64,000 nt of DNA, taken from the NCBI RefSeq assembly GCF_029674545.1, contig NZ_CP121354.1:4411001-4475000 (forward strand). Reading direction: 5' to 3'. Source of the stretch: Mesorhizobium sp. WSM4904. GTDB lineage: Bacteria; Pseudomonadota; Alphaproteobacteria; Rhizobiales; Rhizobiaceae. Every line of letters starts with the position of its first letter. Within the stretch, counting starts at the first letter, position 1. A program made the position numbers and the translations under genes. The notes below the pieces were generated by a model. It did not search any database. It was not told where the DNA came from and was given only the letters and a program-made list of their open reading frames with translations. Shown here piece after piece: positions 1 to 10,507 of the stretch.

Positions 1-1032
<1,032 letters not shown>

Positions 1033-1056
1033 TCCGGGTATCTTTTTCGAACCATG

Positions 1057-1092
1057 AAAAGGGCGGGTCATTCCCGCCCTTTTCGTTCTTTT
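1057..1092 (+). terminator. Rho-independent terminator after enolase
   Basis: A GC-rich stem, AAAGGGCGGG pairing with CCCGCCCTTT around the loop TCATT, is followed by a T-rich tract (TTTTCGTTCTTTT). It lies about 25 bases after the enolase stop, so it most likely ends that transcript. Confidence 0.9.
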
Positions 1093-1191
1093 CAGACCTC
1101 GCGTCCGATTGGTCGTAACCGTCCATTAAGCACAATTGGGCGAAAAGATTCGGATAGCCGCTTGCGTTCGCGGCAGCGAGGGTTTCGGGTC

Positions 1192-1515
1192 ATGTGGACA
1201 CGTCAGCACAAGCAGAGAAACACCGGCAGGCTGATCATTCCGTCGCTCTGCGTGCTGTTCCTGGCCTATTTCGGCTTCCATGCCTATCACGGCGAGTTCG
1301 GCATCTATTCCAAATATCGGCTGCAGGTCCAGGCCGCCGAACTGCAGGCCCAGCTCGACACCGTCAAGGCGCGCCGGGTCGACTTGGAACGTCGTGTCCA
1401 GCTCATGCATGAGGGCACGCTGGAAAAGGACATGCTTGACGAGCAGGCCCGAAAGGCGCTCAATCTGTCCCAGCCCGACGAAATCACCATAATGCTGCCT
1501 GCGCCTGCGAAATAA
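1192..1515 (+). CDS. ftsB: FtsB/DivIC-family septum formation initiator
   Basis: The product is a 107-residue single-pass membrane protein. It has a basic N-terminus, one hydrophobic helix at about residues 14-31 and a heptad-like coiled coil at about 42-78, then a short polar tail. This architecture and the location between enolase and pdhA match the alphaproteobacterial septum formation initiator family (FtsB/DivIC), which bridges early and late divisome proteins at the inner membrane. I chose the ATG at 1192, just before the hydrophobic segment. An open frame extends upstream to 1054, but that part runs through the enolase terminator. The sequence is short and divergent, so the family call rests on architecture and context. 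Confidence 0.8.
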   Translation: MWTRQHKQRNTGRLIIPSLCVLFLAYFGFHAYHGEFGIYSKYRLQVQAAELQAQLDTVKARRVDLERRVQLMHEGTLEKDMLDEQARKALNLSQPDEITIMLPAPAK

Positions 1516-1563
1516 CCGGAATTCGGTTAATCGCATTTATTTGCAATGATTCTAACCGCTTAG

Positions 1564-1586
1564 ATGCATGCCAGCCATGCATTTTT
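1564..1586 (+). terminator. Probable terminator between ftsB and pdhA
   Basis: A 7-bp stem, ATGCATG with CATGCAT around the loop CCAGC, is followed by TTTT. It lies about 50 bases after the ftsB stop and about 100 bases before pdhA, which suggests that the pdh cluster has its own promoter. The stem is short and AT-containing, so efficiency is uncertain. Confidence 0.5.
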
Positions 1587-1690
1587 CAGCATGGCGCAAT
1601 GCATCCTTGCGTGTTAGCCTCGCTCAAATCGGTGGGGAGACGGTCGCTCTCCCTGAATGTCCGCGAAGAGACGCCAACAGGGAGTGATGC

Positions 1691-2737
1691 ATGGCCACCG
1701 CCGCCAGAAAAGCGCCTGCCAAGTCCAAATCCAGATCCGACGGCAAATCGTCGGTCCTTTCCACCCCCAAGCCGGTCGAATTCACCAAGGAAGAAGAGCT
1801 TTCCGCCTATAGGCACATGCTGCTCATCCGCCGCTTCGAGGAGAAGGCCGGCCAGCTCTATGGCATGGGCTTCATCGGCGGCTTCTGCCACCTCTACATC
1901 GGCCAGGAGGCCGTCGTCACCGGCATGAAAATGGCGCTGGTCGAGGGCGATCAGATGATCACCGCCTATCGCGACCACGGCCACATGCTGGCGATGGAAC
2001 TGTCGCCGCGCGGCGTCATGGCCGAACTCACGGGACGCCGCGGCGGCCTGTCGAAGGGCAAGGGCGGCTCCATGCACATGTTCTCCAAGGAGAAGCATTT
2101 CTACGGCGGCCACGGCATCGTCGGCGCGCAGGTGTCGCTGGGCACCGGTCTCGCCTTCGCCAACCGCTACCGCGACAACAAGAATGTTTCGCTGACCTAT
2201 TTCGGCGACGGCGCCGCCAACCAAGGTCAGGTCTACGAAAGTTTCAACATGGCTTCGCTTTGGAAGCTGCCGGTGATCTACATCATCGAGAACAACCGTT
2301 ACGCCATGGGCACCTCGGTCTCCCGCTCGTCGGCCGAGACCGATTTCTCGCATCGCGGCGCTTCCTTCAAGATTCCAGGCATGCAGGTCGACGGGATGGA
2401 CGTCCGCGCCGTGAAGGCCGCGGGCAACGTCGCCGCCGAATGGTGTCGCGCCGGCAACGGCCCGCTGATTATCGAAATGCAGACCTATCGCTATCGCGGC
2501 CACTCGATGTCCGATCCGGCGAAATACCGCTCCAAGGAGGAAGTGCAGAAGATGCGCTCCGAGCGTGATCCGATCGAGCAGGTGAGGGTGCGGCTGCTCG
2601 ACAAGAAGTGGGCAAGCGAAGACGAGCTCAAAGCCATCGACAAGGAGGTTCGCGACGTCGTCGCCGATGCCGCCGAATTCGCTCAGAACGACGCCGAGCC
2701 GGATCCGTCCGAGCTCTGGACCGACGTGCTGCGTTAA
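1691..2737 (+). CDS. pdhA: Pyruvate dehydrogenase E1 component, alpha subunit
   Basis: This 348-residue protein is the alpha half of the thiamine-diphosphate-dependent E1 enzyme, which decarboxylates pyruvate and reductively acetylates the lipoyl groups of E2. The thiamine-diphosphate motif is visible: GDGAANQG at about residues 172-179, ending in the NN pair at 201-202. The conserved YRDHGHML segment and the C-terminal YRYRGHSMSDP motif are also present. The first 25 or so residues are a basic, Ala/Lys-rich extension. The start ATG has a GGGAG ribosome binding site. It begins the cluster pdhA-pdhB-small membrane gene-pdhC, with a 15-base gap to pdhB. Confidence 0.97.
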   Translation: MATAARKAPAKSKSRSDGKSSVLSTPKPVEFTKEEELSAYRHMLLIRRFEEKAGQLYGMGFIGGFCHLYIGQEAVVTGMKMALVEGDQMITAYRDHGHMLAMELSPRGVMAELTGRRGGLSKGKGGSMHMFSKEKHFYGGHGIVGAQVSLGTGLAFANRYRDNKNVSLTYFGDGAANQGQVYESFNMASLWKLPVIYIIENNRYAMGTSVSRSSAETDFSHRGASFKIPGMQVDGMDVRAVKAAGNVAAEWCRAGNGPLIIEMQTYRYRGHSMSDPAKYRSKEEVQKMRSERDPIEQVRVRLLDKKWASEDELKAIDKEVRDVVADAAEFAQNDAEPDPSELWTDVLR

Positions 2738-2752
2738 GGGGAGGGCAAGGAC

Positions 2753-4147
<1,395 letters not shown>

Positions 4148-4159
4148 GGAGCGACGCCA

Positions 4160-4447
4160 ATGCCGTCCTTCTGGGTCTTGGCTGCTATCGTCGCGCCCAC
4201 AGTCGGGATTGCTTTTCTGGTGCGCTCCATGACGGGCAAGTTCGATGCGATCCTGCTGATGCTCAGCGGCGTCGCTTCGCTTGTTCTCGCAACCGTCGCG
4301 ACCGGCTCTGCCCAAGTCGACCAGACGGGCGGCATGATGAGCCTGGAAATGACCAAAAGCAGTTTCCACTTCGGCGTCCTGCCGCCGGTCTTCATCGTCG
4401 CCACGCTGACGGTCATGCGCGGCCTGTTCAAATTCATTCAGGAGTGA
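4160..4447 (+). CDS. Uncharacterised three-helix membrane protein in the pdh operon
   Basis: This 95-residue hydrophobic protein lies between pdhB (12 bases upstream) and pdhC (3 bases downstream) on the same strand, so it is almost certainly co-transcribed. Three hydrophobic segments are visible at about residues 5-22, 29-48 and 72-88, with a short polar loop containing Gln, Asp and Met residues between the second and third. There are no cysteines and no signal peptide cleavage motif. I do not recognise a family. Its placement inside the E1/E2 operon suggests a function tied to pyruvate dehydrogenase, for example membrane association, but nothing in the sequence proves that. Confidence 0.85.
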   Translation: MPSFWVLAAIVAPTVGIAFLVRSMTGKFDAILLMLSGVASLVLATVATGSAQVDQTGGMMSLEMTKSSFHFGVLPPVFIVATLTVMRGLFKFIQE

Positions 4448-4450
4448 GCG

Positions 4451-5821
4451 ATGCCAATCAACATCACCATGCCGGCCCTGTCGCCCACGATGGAAGAGGG
4501 CAATCTCGCCAAGTGGCTGGTCAAGGAAGGTGACAAGGTTTCGCCCGGCGACGTGATCGCGGAGATCGAGACCGACAAGGCGACGATGGAAGTCGAGGCC
4601 GTCGATGAAGGCACCGTCGCCAAGCTCGTCGTTCCGGCCGGAACCGAAGGCGTCAAGGTCAACGCCGTGATCGCTATCCTGGCAGGTGAAGGCGAGGATG
4701 CCGGTGCGGCTGCAAAAGCCGACGGCGGGGCCGCACCCAAGGCGGAGACGCCGAAAGCGGAAGCCCCGAAAACCGAGGCTCCCAAGGAAGCGCCGAAGCC
4801 GGCAGCCGCGGCGCCCGCGCCGGCGAAGGCCGAGCCCGCTCCGGTCGCCAACGGCCACGCGGGCGGCGAGCGTGTGTTCGCGTCGCCGCTTGCCCGCCGC
4901 ATCGCCAAGGATGCCGGCGTCGACGTGGCGGCGCTCAGCGGTTCCGGTCCGCACGGCCGCGTGGTGAAGGCCGACGTCGAGGCGGCGATCGCTTCCGGCG
5001 GCGCCAAGCCGGCGCCTGCCGCCAAGGCTCCCGCGGGTGCACCGGCCGCTCCCGCCCCCGCGCCAAAGCCGATGTCGGACGATCAGGTGCTGAAGCTGTT
5101 CGCCGAGGGCTCCTACGAGCTCGTGCCGCACGACAATATGCGCAAGACCATCGCGCGCCGCTTGGTCGAGGCCAAGAGCACCATTCCGCATTTCTACCTG
5201 ACGCTCGACTGCGAGCTCGACGCGCTCTTGGCACTGCGCACGCAGCTCAATGCCGCGGCGCCGATGAAGAAGACCGAGAAGGGCGAGGTTCCCGCCTACA
5301 AGCTCTCGGTCAACGACATGGTGATCAAGGCGATGGCCATGGCGCTGATGGCGGTGCCGGACGCCAACGCCTCCTGGACCGACAACGCCATGGTCAAGCA
5401 CAAGCACGCCGATGTCGGCGTCGCCGTGTCGATCCCCGGCGGCCTGATCACGCCGATCATCCGCCATGCCGACGAAAAGACGCTGTCCACCATCTCCAAC
5501 GAGATGAAGGACCTCGCCAGCCGCGCCCGCAGCCGCAAGCTGAAGCCCGAGGAATACCAGGGCGGTACGACCGCCGTGTCCAATCTCGGTATGTTCGGCG
5601 TCAAGGATTTTGCTGCCGTCATAAACCCGCCGCACGCGACTATCCTCGCGGTGGGCGCGGGCGAGGAGCGCGCGGTGGTGAAGAAAGGCGAGATCAAGAT
5701 CGCTACCGTGATGTCGGTGACGCTGTCCACCGATCACCGCGCCGTCGACGGCACGCTTGGGGCGGAGCTGCTCGGCGCTTTCAAGCGCATGATCGAAAAC
5801 CCGATGGGCATGCTGGTCTAG
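4451..5821 (+). CDS. pdhC: Dihydrolipoamide acetyltransferase, E2 of pyruvate dehydrogenase
   Basis: This 456-residue protein forms the core of the complex and transfers acetyl groups from lipoyl lysine to coenzyme A. In order it has one lipoyl domain (residues 1-80, acceptor Lys43 in ETDKATME), an Ala/Pro-rich linker, a peripheral-subunit-binding domain (ASPLARRIAKDAG through GPHGRVVKADVE, about 138-177), a second linker, and the catalytic acyltransferase domain. The catalytic motif HRAVDG is at about residues 429-434. A single lipoyl domain on E2 plus one on PdhB gives two lipoyl carriers per set. Only three bases separate it from the preceding small membrane gene. Confidence 0.97.
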   Translation: MPINITMPALSPTMEEGNLAKWLVKEGDKVSPGDVIAEIETDKATMEVEAVDEGTVAKLVVPAGTEGVKVNAVIAILAGEGEDAGAAAKADGGAAPKAETPKAEAPKTEAPKEAPKPAAAAPAPAKAEPAPVANGHAGGERVFASPLARRIAKDAGVDVAALSGSGPHGRVVKADVEAAIASGGAKPAPAAKAPAGAPAAPAPAPKPMSDDQVLKLFAEGSYELVPHDNMRKTIARRLVEAKSTIPHFYLTLDCELDALLALRTQLNAAAPMKKTEKGEVPAYKLSVNDMVIKAMAMALMAVPDANASWTDNAMVKHKHADVGVAVSIPGGLITPIIRHADEKTLSTISNEMKDLASRARSRKLKPEEYQGGTTAVSNLGMFGVKDFAAVINPPHATILAVGAGEERAVVKKGEIKIATVMSVTLSTDHRAVDGTLGAELLGAFKRMIENPMGMLV

Positions 5822-5954
5822 GAAGGGAAAAGGCGGTGCGGAAAATCTTCGCCGGCCTTTTCGCCTTCATCGTTTCCGATCCCGCTGGCGAGCTGGTCGC
5901 GCGCTGGCGCGTCAGGTGCTCGTGGTCAGGTTTCGACGGGGTTGGGGCAACCGC

Positions 5955-6593
5955 ATGAAGACAATCCTCTGCTATGGCGACTCGCTGACCTGGGGCTATG
6001 ACGCCGCCAGCCTCGGCCGCCACGCGCTGGAAGATCGCTGGCCGAGTGTGCTGAAGGCAGCACTGGGCGACGGCATTGAGGTCATTGCCGAGGGATTGAA
6101 CGGCCGCACGACCGCCTTCGACGATCACCTGGCCGGGGCTGACCGGAATGGGGCGAGGACGCTGCCGACGGTCCTGACCAGCCACGCGCCGCTCGACCTG
6201 ATCATCTTCATGCTCGGCGCCAACGACATGAAGCCTTGGATCCACGGCAATCCCGTTGCGGCCAAGCAGGGCATGCAGCGCCTGGTCGATATCGTGCGCG
6301 GTCACGATTATCCGTTCGACTGGCAGGCGCCGCAGATCCTCATCGTCGCGCCGCCGGCCGTCACCCGCACCGACAATGCCGAGTTCAAGGAAATGTTCGC
6401 CGGCGGCGACGATGCCTCGAAACGGCTGGCGCCGCAATATTCCACGCTTGCCGACGAGGCCGGCTGTGGCTTCTTCGATGCCGGCAGCGTGGCGACGACC
6501 ACGCCGCTCGACGGTGTCCATCTCGATGCGGAAAACACGCGCCGGATAGGCCAGTCGCTGGCGCCGCTCGTGCGTGTGATGCTCTCACTCTAA
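5955..6593 (+). CDS. SGNH/GDSL-family hydrolase (arylesterase-like)
   Basis: This 212-residue protein has the SGNH hydrolase layout: the nucleophile motif GDSLTWG with Ser10, a glycine block near EGLNGRTT, the Asn block MLGANDMKPW, and the C-terminal Asp-x-x-His in DGVHLDAENTRRIG. Such enzymes hydrolyse short ester or acyl substrates; the specific substrate is not deducible. There is no signal peptide, so it should be cytosolic. I chose the ATG at 5955 because the family begins just before the GDSL block. The gene sits between pdhC and lpdA, with 133 bases after pdhC. Whether it has any role in pyruvate metabolism is unknown. Confidence 0.88.
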   Translation: MKTILCYGDSLTWGYDAASLGRHALEDRWPSVLKAALGDGIEVIAEGLNGRTTAFDDHLAGADRNGARTLPTVLTSHAPLDLIIFMLGANDMKPWIHGNPVAAKQGMQRLVDIVRGHDYPFDWQAPQILIVAPPAVTRTDNAEFKEMFAGGDDASKRLAPQYSTLADEAGCGFFDAGSVATTTPLDGVHLDAENTRRIGQSLAPLVRVMLSL

Positions 6594-6621
6594 CCCCGAG
6601 AAAGATCAGGGAGAAAAACCC

Positions 6622-8067
6622 GTGGCTGAGAACTACGACGTCATCATCATCGGCTCAGGCCCCGGCGGCTATGTCACTGCGGTGCGCTCCGCCCAGCTCG
6701 GCTTCAAGACGGCGATCGTCGAGCGTGAGCATCTCGGCGGCATTTGTCTCAACTGGGGCTGCATCCCGACCAAGGCGCTGCTGCGCTCGGCCGAGATTAT
6801 GCACTATTCGGACCACCTCAAGGATTACGGCCTGAAGCTCGACGGTAAGGTCAGCCCCGATACGGCCGCCGTCGTCGACCGTTCGCGCAAGGTCTCGCTC
6901 AGGCTGAATGGCGGCGTCGCCTTCCTGATGAAGAAGAACAAGGTCGACGTCATCTGGGGCGAGGCGAAACTCACAAAGCCGGGTGAGATCGTGGTGTCCA
7001 AGACAGCCAAGAAGCCGATGGAGCCGCAGCCGCCGGTGCCGAAAGGCGTAAAGGGCGAGGGCACCTACACCGCCAAGCACATTATCCTGGCGACCGGCGC
7101 AAGGCCGCGTGCGCTGCCCGGCATCGAGCCGGACGGCAAGCTGATCTGGACCTATTTCGAGGCGATGGTGCCGAAGGAGATGCCGAAGTCCCTGCTGGTG
7201 ATGGGCTCCGGCGCCATCGGCATCGAGTTCGCTTCCTTCTATCGCACCATGGGTGCCGAGGTGACGGTGGTCGAATTGCTGCCGGCGGTGATGCCGGTCG
7301 AGGACGCGGAGGTTTCCAAATTCGCGCAGAAGCAATTCGAGAAGCAGGGCATGAAGATTCTGCTCGAAGCCAAGGTGACCAAGGTCGATAAGGGCGCCAA
7401 CTCGGTCACCGCGCATGTCGAGATGAAGGACGGCAAGGTGGAAAAAATCACCGCCGACCGCATGATCTCGGCCGTCGGCGTGCAGGGCAACATCGAAAAT
7501 CTTGGCCTCGAGGCGCTCGGCGTGAAGACCGACCGCGGCTGCGTCGTCGTCGACGGCCACGGCAAGACCAATGTGCCCGGCATCTATGCCATCGGCGACG
7601 TGGCGGGGCCGCCGATGCTTGCGCATAAGGCCGAGCATGAGGGCGTGGTCTGTATCGAGAAAATCGCCAATTTCCCGGGCGTGCACGCCATCGACAAGCT
7701 GAAGATCCCGGGCTGCACCTATTGCAGCCCGCAGGTCGCATCTGTCGGCCTCACCGAAGCCAAGGCCAAGGCCGAAGGCAAGGACATCCGCGTCGGCCGA
7801 TTCCAGTTCGGCGCCAACGGCAAGGCCATCGCGCTCGGCGAGGACCAGGGCTTCATCAAGACCGTCTTCGACAAGAAGACCGGCCAGCTCCTCGGCGCGC
7901 ATATGATCGGCGCCGAAGTGACCGAGCTCATCCAGGGCTTCGTCGTGGCGATGAACCTGGAGACCACCGAGGAAGAGCTGATGCACACGATCTTCCCGCA
8001 TCCGACGCTGTCGGAGATGATGAAGGAAAGCGTGCTCGACGCCTATGGCCGCGCTTTGAACGCATGA
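6622..8067 (+). CDS. lpdA: Dihydrolipoamide dehydrogenase (E3)
   Basis: This 481-residue FAD flavoenzyme reoxidises dihydrolipoyl groups of the 2-oxoacid dehydrogenase complexes and passes electrons to NAD. The N-terminal FAD motif GSGPGG is at about residues 11-16, and the redox disulfide motif GGICLNWGCIPTK places the cysteines at 42 and 47. A second dinucleotide motif, GSGAIGIEF, lies near residue 193. The C-terminal catalytic His-Glu appears in HPTLSEMMKE. An insertion rich in Lys and Pro near residues 130-142 is typical of the pdh-linked E3 of rhizobia. Translation starts at GTG with a GGGAG site upstream. Confidence 0.97.
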   Translation: MAENYDVIIIGSGPGGYVTAVRSAQLGFKTAIVEREHLGGICLNWGCIPTKALLRSAEIMHYSDHLKDYGLKLDGKVSPDTAAVVDRSRKVSLRLNGGVAFLMKKNKVDVIWGEAKLTKPGEIVVSKTAKKPMEPQPPVPKGVKGEGTYTAKHIILATGARPRALPGIEPDGKLIWTYFEAMVPKEMPKSLLVMGSGAIGIEFASFYRTMGAEVTVVELLPAVMPVEDAEVSKFAQKQFEKQGMKILLEAKVTKVDKGANSVTAHVEMKDGKVEKITADRMISAVGVQGNIENLGLEALGVKTDRGCVVVDGHGKTNVPGIYAIGDVAGPPMLAHKAEHEGVVCIEKIANFPGVHAIDKLKIPGCTYCSPQVASVGLTEAKAKAEGKDIRVGRFQFGANGKAIALGEDQGFIKTVFDKKTGQLLGAHMIGAEVTELIQGFVVAMNLETTEEELMHTIFPHPTLSEMMKESVLDAYGRALNA

Positions 8068-8187
8068 TAAATCGCAAATCGATGATAGATTGGCTGCGCG
8101 AGACTCATATTCGGCAGCCGGAGAATCCTGACGGCAAGGCCGCTCACATCCGGATGCACGTCCACCTGGCACAGGAGGAGTTGGCAT

Positions 8188-8445
8188 ATGCATTTGAATG
8201 GCGTCGGCTGGATCGCAGCCATCATCATCGGAGGTCTGGCGGGCTGGCTCGCCGAGATGGTCATGAAGAGCAACACCGGCATCTTCATGAACATCATCAT
8301 GGGCATCGTCGGCGCGGTGGTGTTGAACGCGATCCTGCAGGCTCTCAACATCCAGTCATTCGGCGTCGGCTGGGTGGCCTACCTGATTACCGGCTTCATC
8401 GGCGCCTGCCTGCTGATCTTTGTTGGGCGGCTGGTGCGCCGCTGA
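8188..8445 (+). CDS. GlsB/YeaQ/YmgE-family (transglycosylase-associated) membrane protein
   Basis: This 85-residue, glycine-rich hydrophobic protein has three predicted membrane helices (about residues 7-24, 31-50 and 60-80). The pattern GLAGWLAE followed by GIVGAVVLN is characteristic of the GlsB/YeaQ/YmgE family, whose members are often stress-induced and whose molecular role is unsettled. A strong AGGAGG site precedes the ATG. It ends in a clear terminator, so it closes the transcription unit that begins upstream or is expressed alone. Confidence 0.88.
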   Translation: MHLNGVGWIAAIIIGGLAGWLAEMVMKSNTGIFMNIIMGIVGAVVLNAILQALNIQSFGVGWVAYLITGFIGACLLIFVGRLVRR

Positions 8446-8473
8446 GCCGCGTGAATAAACCGCCATGTGAAAT

Positions 8474-8510
8474 GGCCGTGGCGGCATGCGCCGGCGCGGC
8501 CTTTTTCTTT
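8474..8510 (+). terminator. Rho-independent terminator after the GlsB-family gene
   Basis: A long stem starting with GGCCGTGG and closing with GCGCGGCC (one wobble pair and one mismatch, tetraloop-sized apex) is followed directly by TTTTTCTTT. It separates the lpdA/GlsB transcript from lipA. Confidence 0.85.
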
Positions 8511-8575
8511 GCTCCGAAAAGTCCTAGATGACGCACATAGGCGGCCGCGATGCCAGCGGCCGCAAAGGGTTAGAG

Positions 8576-9541
8576 ATGGTCACTGTTCTCGACACGATAG
8601 CCAACGCGCCGCGCCCGCGGCATCCCGAAAAGGCGCACAGGCCGGACCAGGAAGTGCTGCGCAAGCCGGACTGGATTCGCGTCAAGGCGCCGGTTTCCAA
8701 GGGTTATGCTGAAACGCGCGAGATCGTGAAATCGAACAAGCTGGTGACGGTGTGCGAGGAGGCCGGCTGCCCGAACATCGGCGAATGCTGGGACAAGAAG
8801 CACGCCACCTTCATGATCATGGGCGAGATCTGCACGCGCGCCTGCGCCTTCTGCAACGTCGCCACCGGCATCCCGACAGCGCTCGATCCGGATGAGCCGG
8901 CGCGTGTCGCCCATGCGGTCAAGCAGATGGGCCTCAGCCACGTCGTCATCACCTCGGTCGACCGCGACGATCTTGACGACGGCGGAGCGCAGCATTTTGC
9001 CGACGTCATCCATGCCATCCGCGTGGCCGCCCCTTCGACGACGATCGAGATCCTGACGCCCGACTTCCTGCGCAAGGATGGCGCGCTGGAGATCGTCGTC
9101 GCGGCCAAGCCCGACGTCTTCAACCACAATCTGGAAACCGTTCCGTCGAACTACCTGACGGTCCGCCCGGGCGCTCGCTACTTCCATTCGATCCGCCTGC
9201 TGCAGCGCGTGAAGGAACTCGATCCGTCGATTTTCACCAAGTCCGGCATCATGGTCGGCCTGGGCGAGGAACGGAACGAAGTGCTGCAGCTCATGGACGA
9301 CCTGCGTTCGGCCAATGTCGACTTCATGACCATCGGCCAGTATCTGCAGCCTTCGAAGAAGCACCATCCGGTGATCCGCTTCATCACGCCGGACGAGTTC
9401 AAGTCCTACGAGACGATCGGAAAGACCAAGGGCTTCCTGCTGGTTGCGTCGAGCCCGCTGACGCGCTCCTCGCATCACGCCGGCGAGGATTTCGCCAGGT
9501 TGCGCGCGGCGCGCGAGGCCCAGCTCGAAAAAGCCAGCTGA
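8576..9541 (+). CDS. lipA: Lipoyl synthase
   Basis: This radical S-adenosylmethionine enzyme inserts two sulfurs into octanoyl groups on lipoyl domains, completing the cofactor used by PdhB and PdhC upstream. The auxiliary iron-sulfur cluster cysteines are visible in [12 protein letters not shown] and the radical SAM cluster in CTRACAFC. The C-terminal serine motif region [10 protein letters not shown] is present. I chose the ATG at 8576 (321 residues) because rhizobial LipA proteins usually begin MVTVLDT; an in-frame ATG at 8528 would add 16 residues. It sits with pdh and lpdA, consistent with dedicated supply of lipoate. Confidence 0.95.
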   Translation: MVTVLDTIANAPRPRHPEKAHRPDQEVLRKPDWIRVKAPVSKGYAETREIVKSNKLVTVCEEAGCPNIGECWDKKHATFMIMGEICTRACAFCNVATGIPTALDPDEPARVAHAVKQMGLSHVVITSVDRDDLDDGGAQHFADVIHAIRVAAPSTTIEILTPDFLRKDGALEIVVAAKPDVFNHNLETVPSNYLTVRPGARYFHSIRLLQRVKELDPSIFTKSGIMVGLGEERNEVLQLMDDLRSANVDFMTIGQYLQPSKKHHPVIRFITPDEFKSYETIGKTKGFLLVASSPLTRSSHHAGEDFARLRAAREAQLEKAS

Positions 9542-9550
9542 CCGGGTTAG

Positions 9551-10006
9551 ATGCCGAAATTCGAAGCCACCCGCCGCGTCGCCTACACGCCGGAACAGAT
9601 GTTCGCGCTGGTGGCGGATATCGAGGCTTATCCGCAATTCCTGCCGCTCTGCGAAGCGTTGACCGTACGCTCTCGCAAGGAGCGCGACGGCCGCACTATC
9701 CTCGTCGCCGACATGAGCATCGGCTACAAGGCGATCCGCGAGACTTTTACCACCCAGGTCCTGCTCAAGCCCGACGAGAAAGCCATCGACGTCAAATACA
9801 TCGACGGCCCGTTCAAATATCTCAGCAACATCTGGCGCTTCGACCCGGCCGACGGTGGCTGCGAAGTGCATTTCTTCATCGACTACGAATTCAAGAGCCG
9901 CATCCTCGGCGCGCTGATGGGCACGATGTTCGACCGTGCCTTCCGCATGTTCTCCGAAGCCTTCGAAAAGCGGGCGGACGTAATCTATGGCACAAAGCCC
10001 GCCTGA
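9551..10006 (+). CDS. Coenzyme Q-binding protein COQ10-like / RatA family START-domain protein
   Basis: This 151-residue protein is a single START/polyketide-cyclase-like domain. The opening MPKFEATRRVAYTPEQMFAL and the segment YPQFLPLCEAL are typical of the Coq10/RatA family, which binds ubiquinone-type lipids in respiring bacteria and mitochondria. The C-terminus has the family pattern ending FEKRADVIYG. It starts 9 bases after lipA and is probably co-transcribed. The alternative RatA annotation refers to the E. coli relative reported to act on ribosomes; the quinone role is the more likely one here. Confidence 0.88.
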   Translation: MPKFEATRRVAYTPEQMFALVADIEAYPQFLPLCEALTVRSRKERDGRTILVADMSIGYKAIRETFTTQVLLKPDEKAIDVKYIDGPFKYLSNIWRFDPADGGCEVHFFIDYEFKSRILGALMGTMFDRAFRMFSEAFEKRADVIYGTKPA

Positions 10007-10009
10007 TCC

Positions 10010-10507
10010 TTACCTGGTTTGATCTTCACCAAGCGCGCGAAGTCCGAGTTGCAGCGCATGACGCACCGTCTCGTGGCGGATGAATTCGCGGCCCTTACGG
10101 CCGAAGAGCTGCTGCTCGGCGATGACCGGCTGGCCGGCAAGTGCCACCCCGAACCAGACGAGACCTACCGGCTTTTCCGCCGAGCCGCCGCTCGGGCCGG
10201 CAATGCCGGTGACGGCAAGGGACAGGCTCGCGCGCGAATGCGTCAGCGCCCCCGCTGCCATTTCGAGCACGGTCTCGCGCGAAACGGCGCCATGGGCTTC
10301 GAGTGTGGTGGCGGAGACGTCCAGCATCTCCATCTTGGCTTCGTTGGAATAGGTGATGAAGCCGCGGTCGACCACGGCTGAGGAGCCGGCGATGTCGGTC
10401 AGGGCGGCAATGATCATGCCGCCGGTGCAGCTTTCGGCCGTCGCCAGCATGATGCCCCGTTGCTGGCAGGCCTGGAGGAGGGCGTTGGCGAGTTCGGCAT
10501 TGCTCAT
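10010..10507 (-). CDS. pncC: CinA C-terminal-domain family protein, nicotinamide-nucleotide amidase
   Basis: This 165-residue protein consists only of the CinA C-terminal domain. The active-site region [16 protein letters not shown] and the segment [10 protein letters not shown] are clear. Stand-alone members hydrolyse nicotinamide mononucleotide to nicotinate mononucleotide, salvaging NAD breakdown products. Its ATG overlaps the ispDF stop by four bases (ATGA), so the two are translationally coupled. An open frame continues upstream but runs antiparallel inside ispDF and is not credible. It converges on the COQ10-like gene with only three bases between stops. Confidence 0.9.
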   Translation of the reverse strand: MSNAELANALLQACQQRGIMLATAESCTGGMIIAALTDIAGSSAVVDRGFITYSNEAKMEMLDVSATTLEAHGAVSRETVLEMAAGALTHSRASLSLAVTGIAGPSGGSAEKPVGLVWFGVALAGQPVIAEQQLFGRKGREFIRHETVRHALQLGLRALGEDQTR

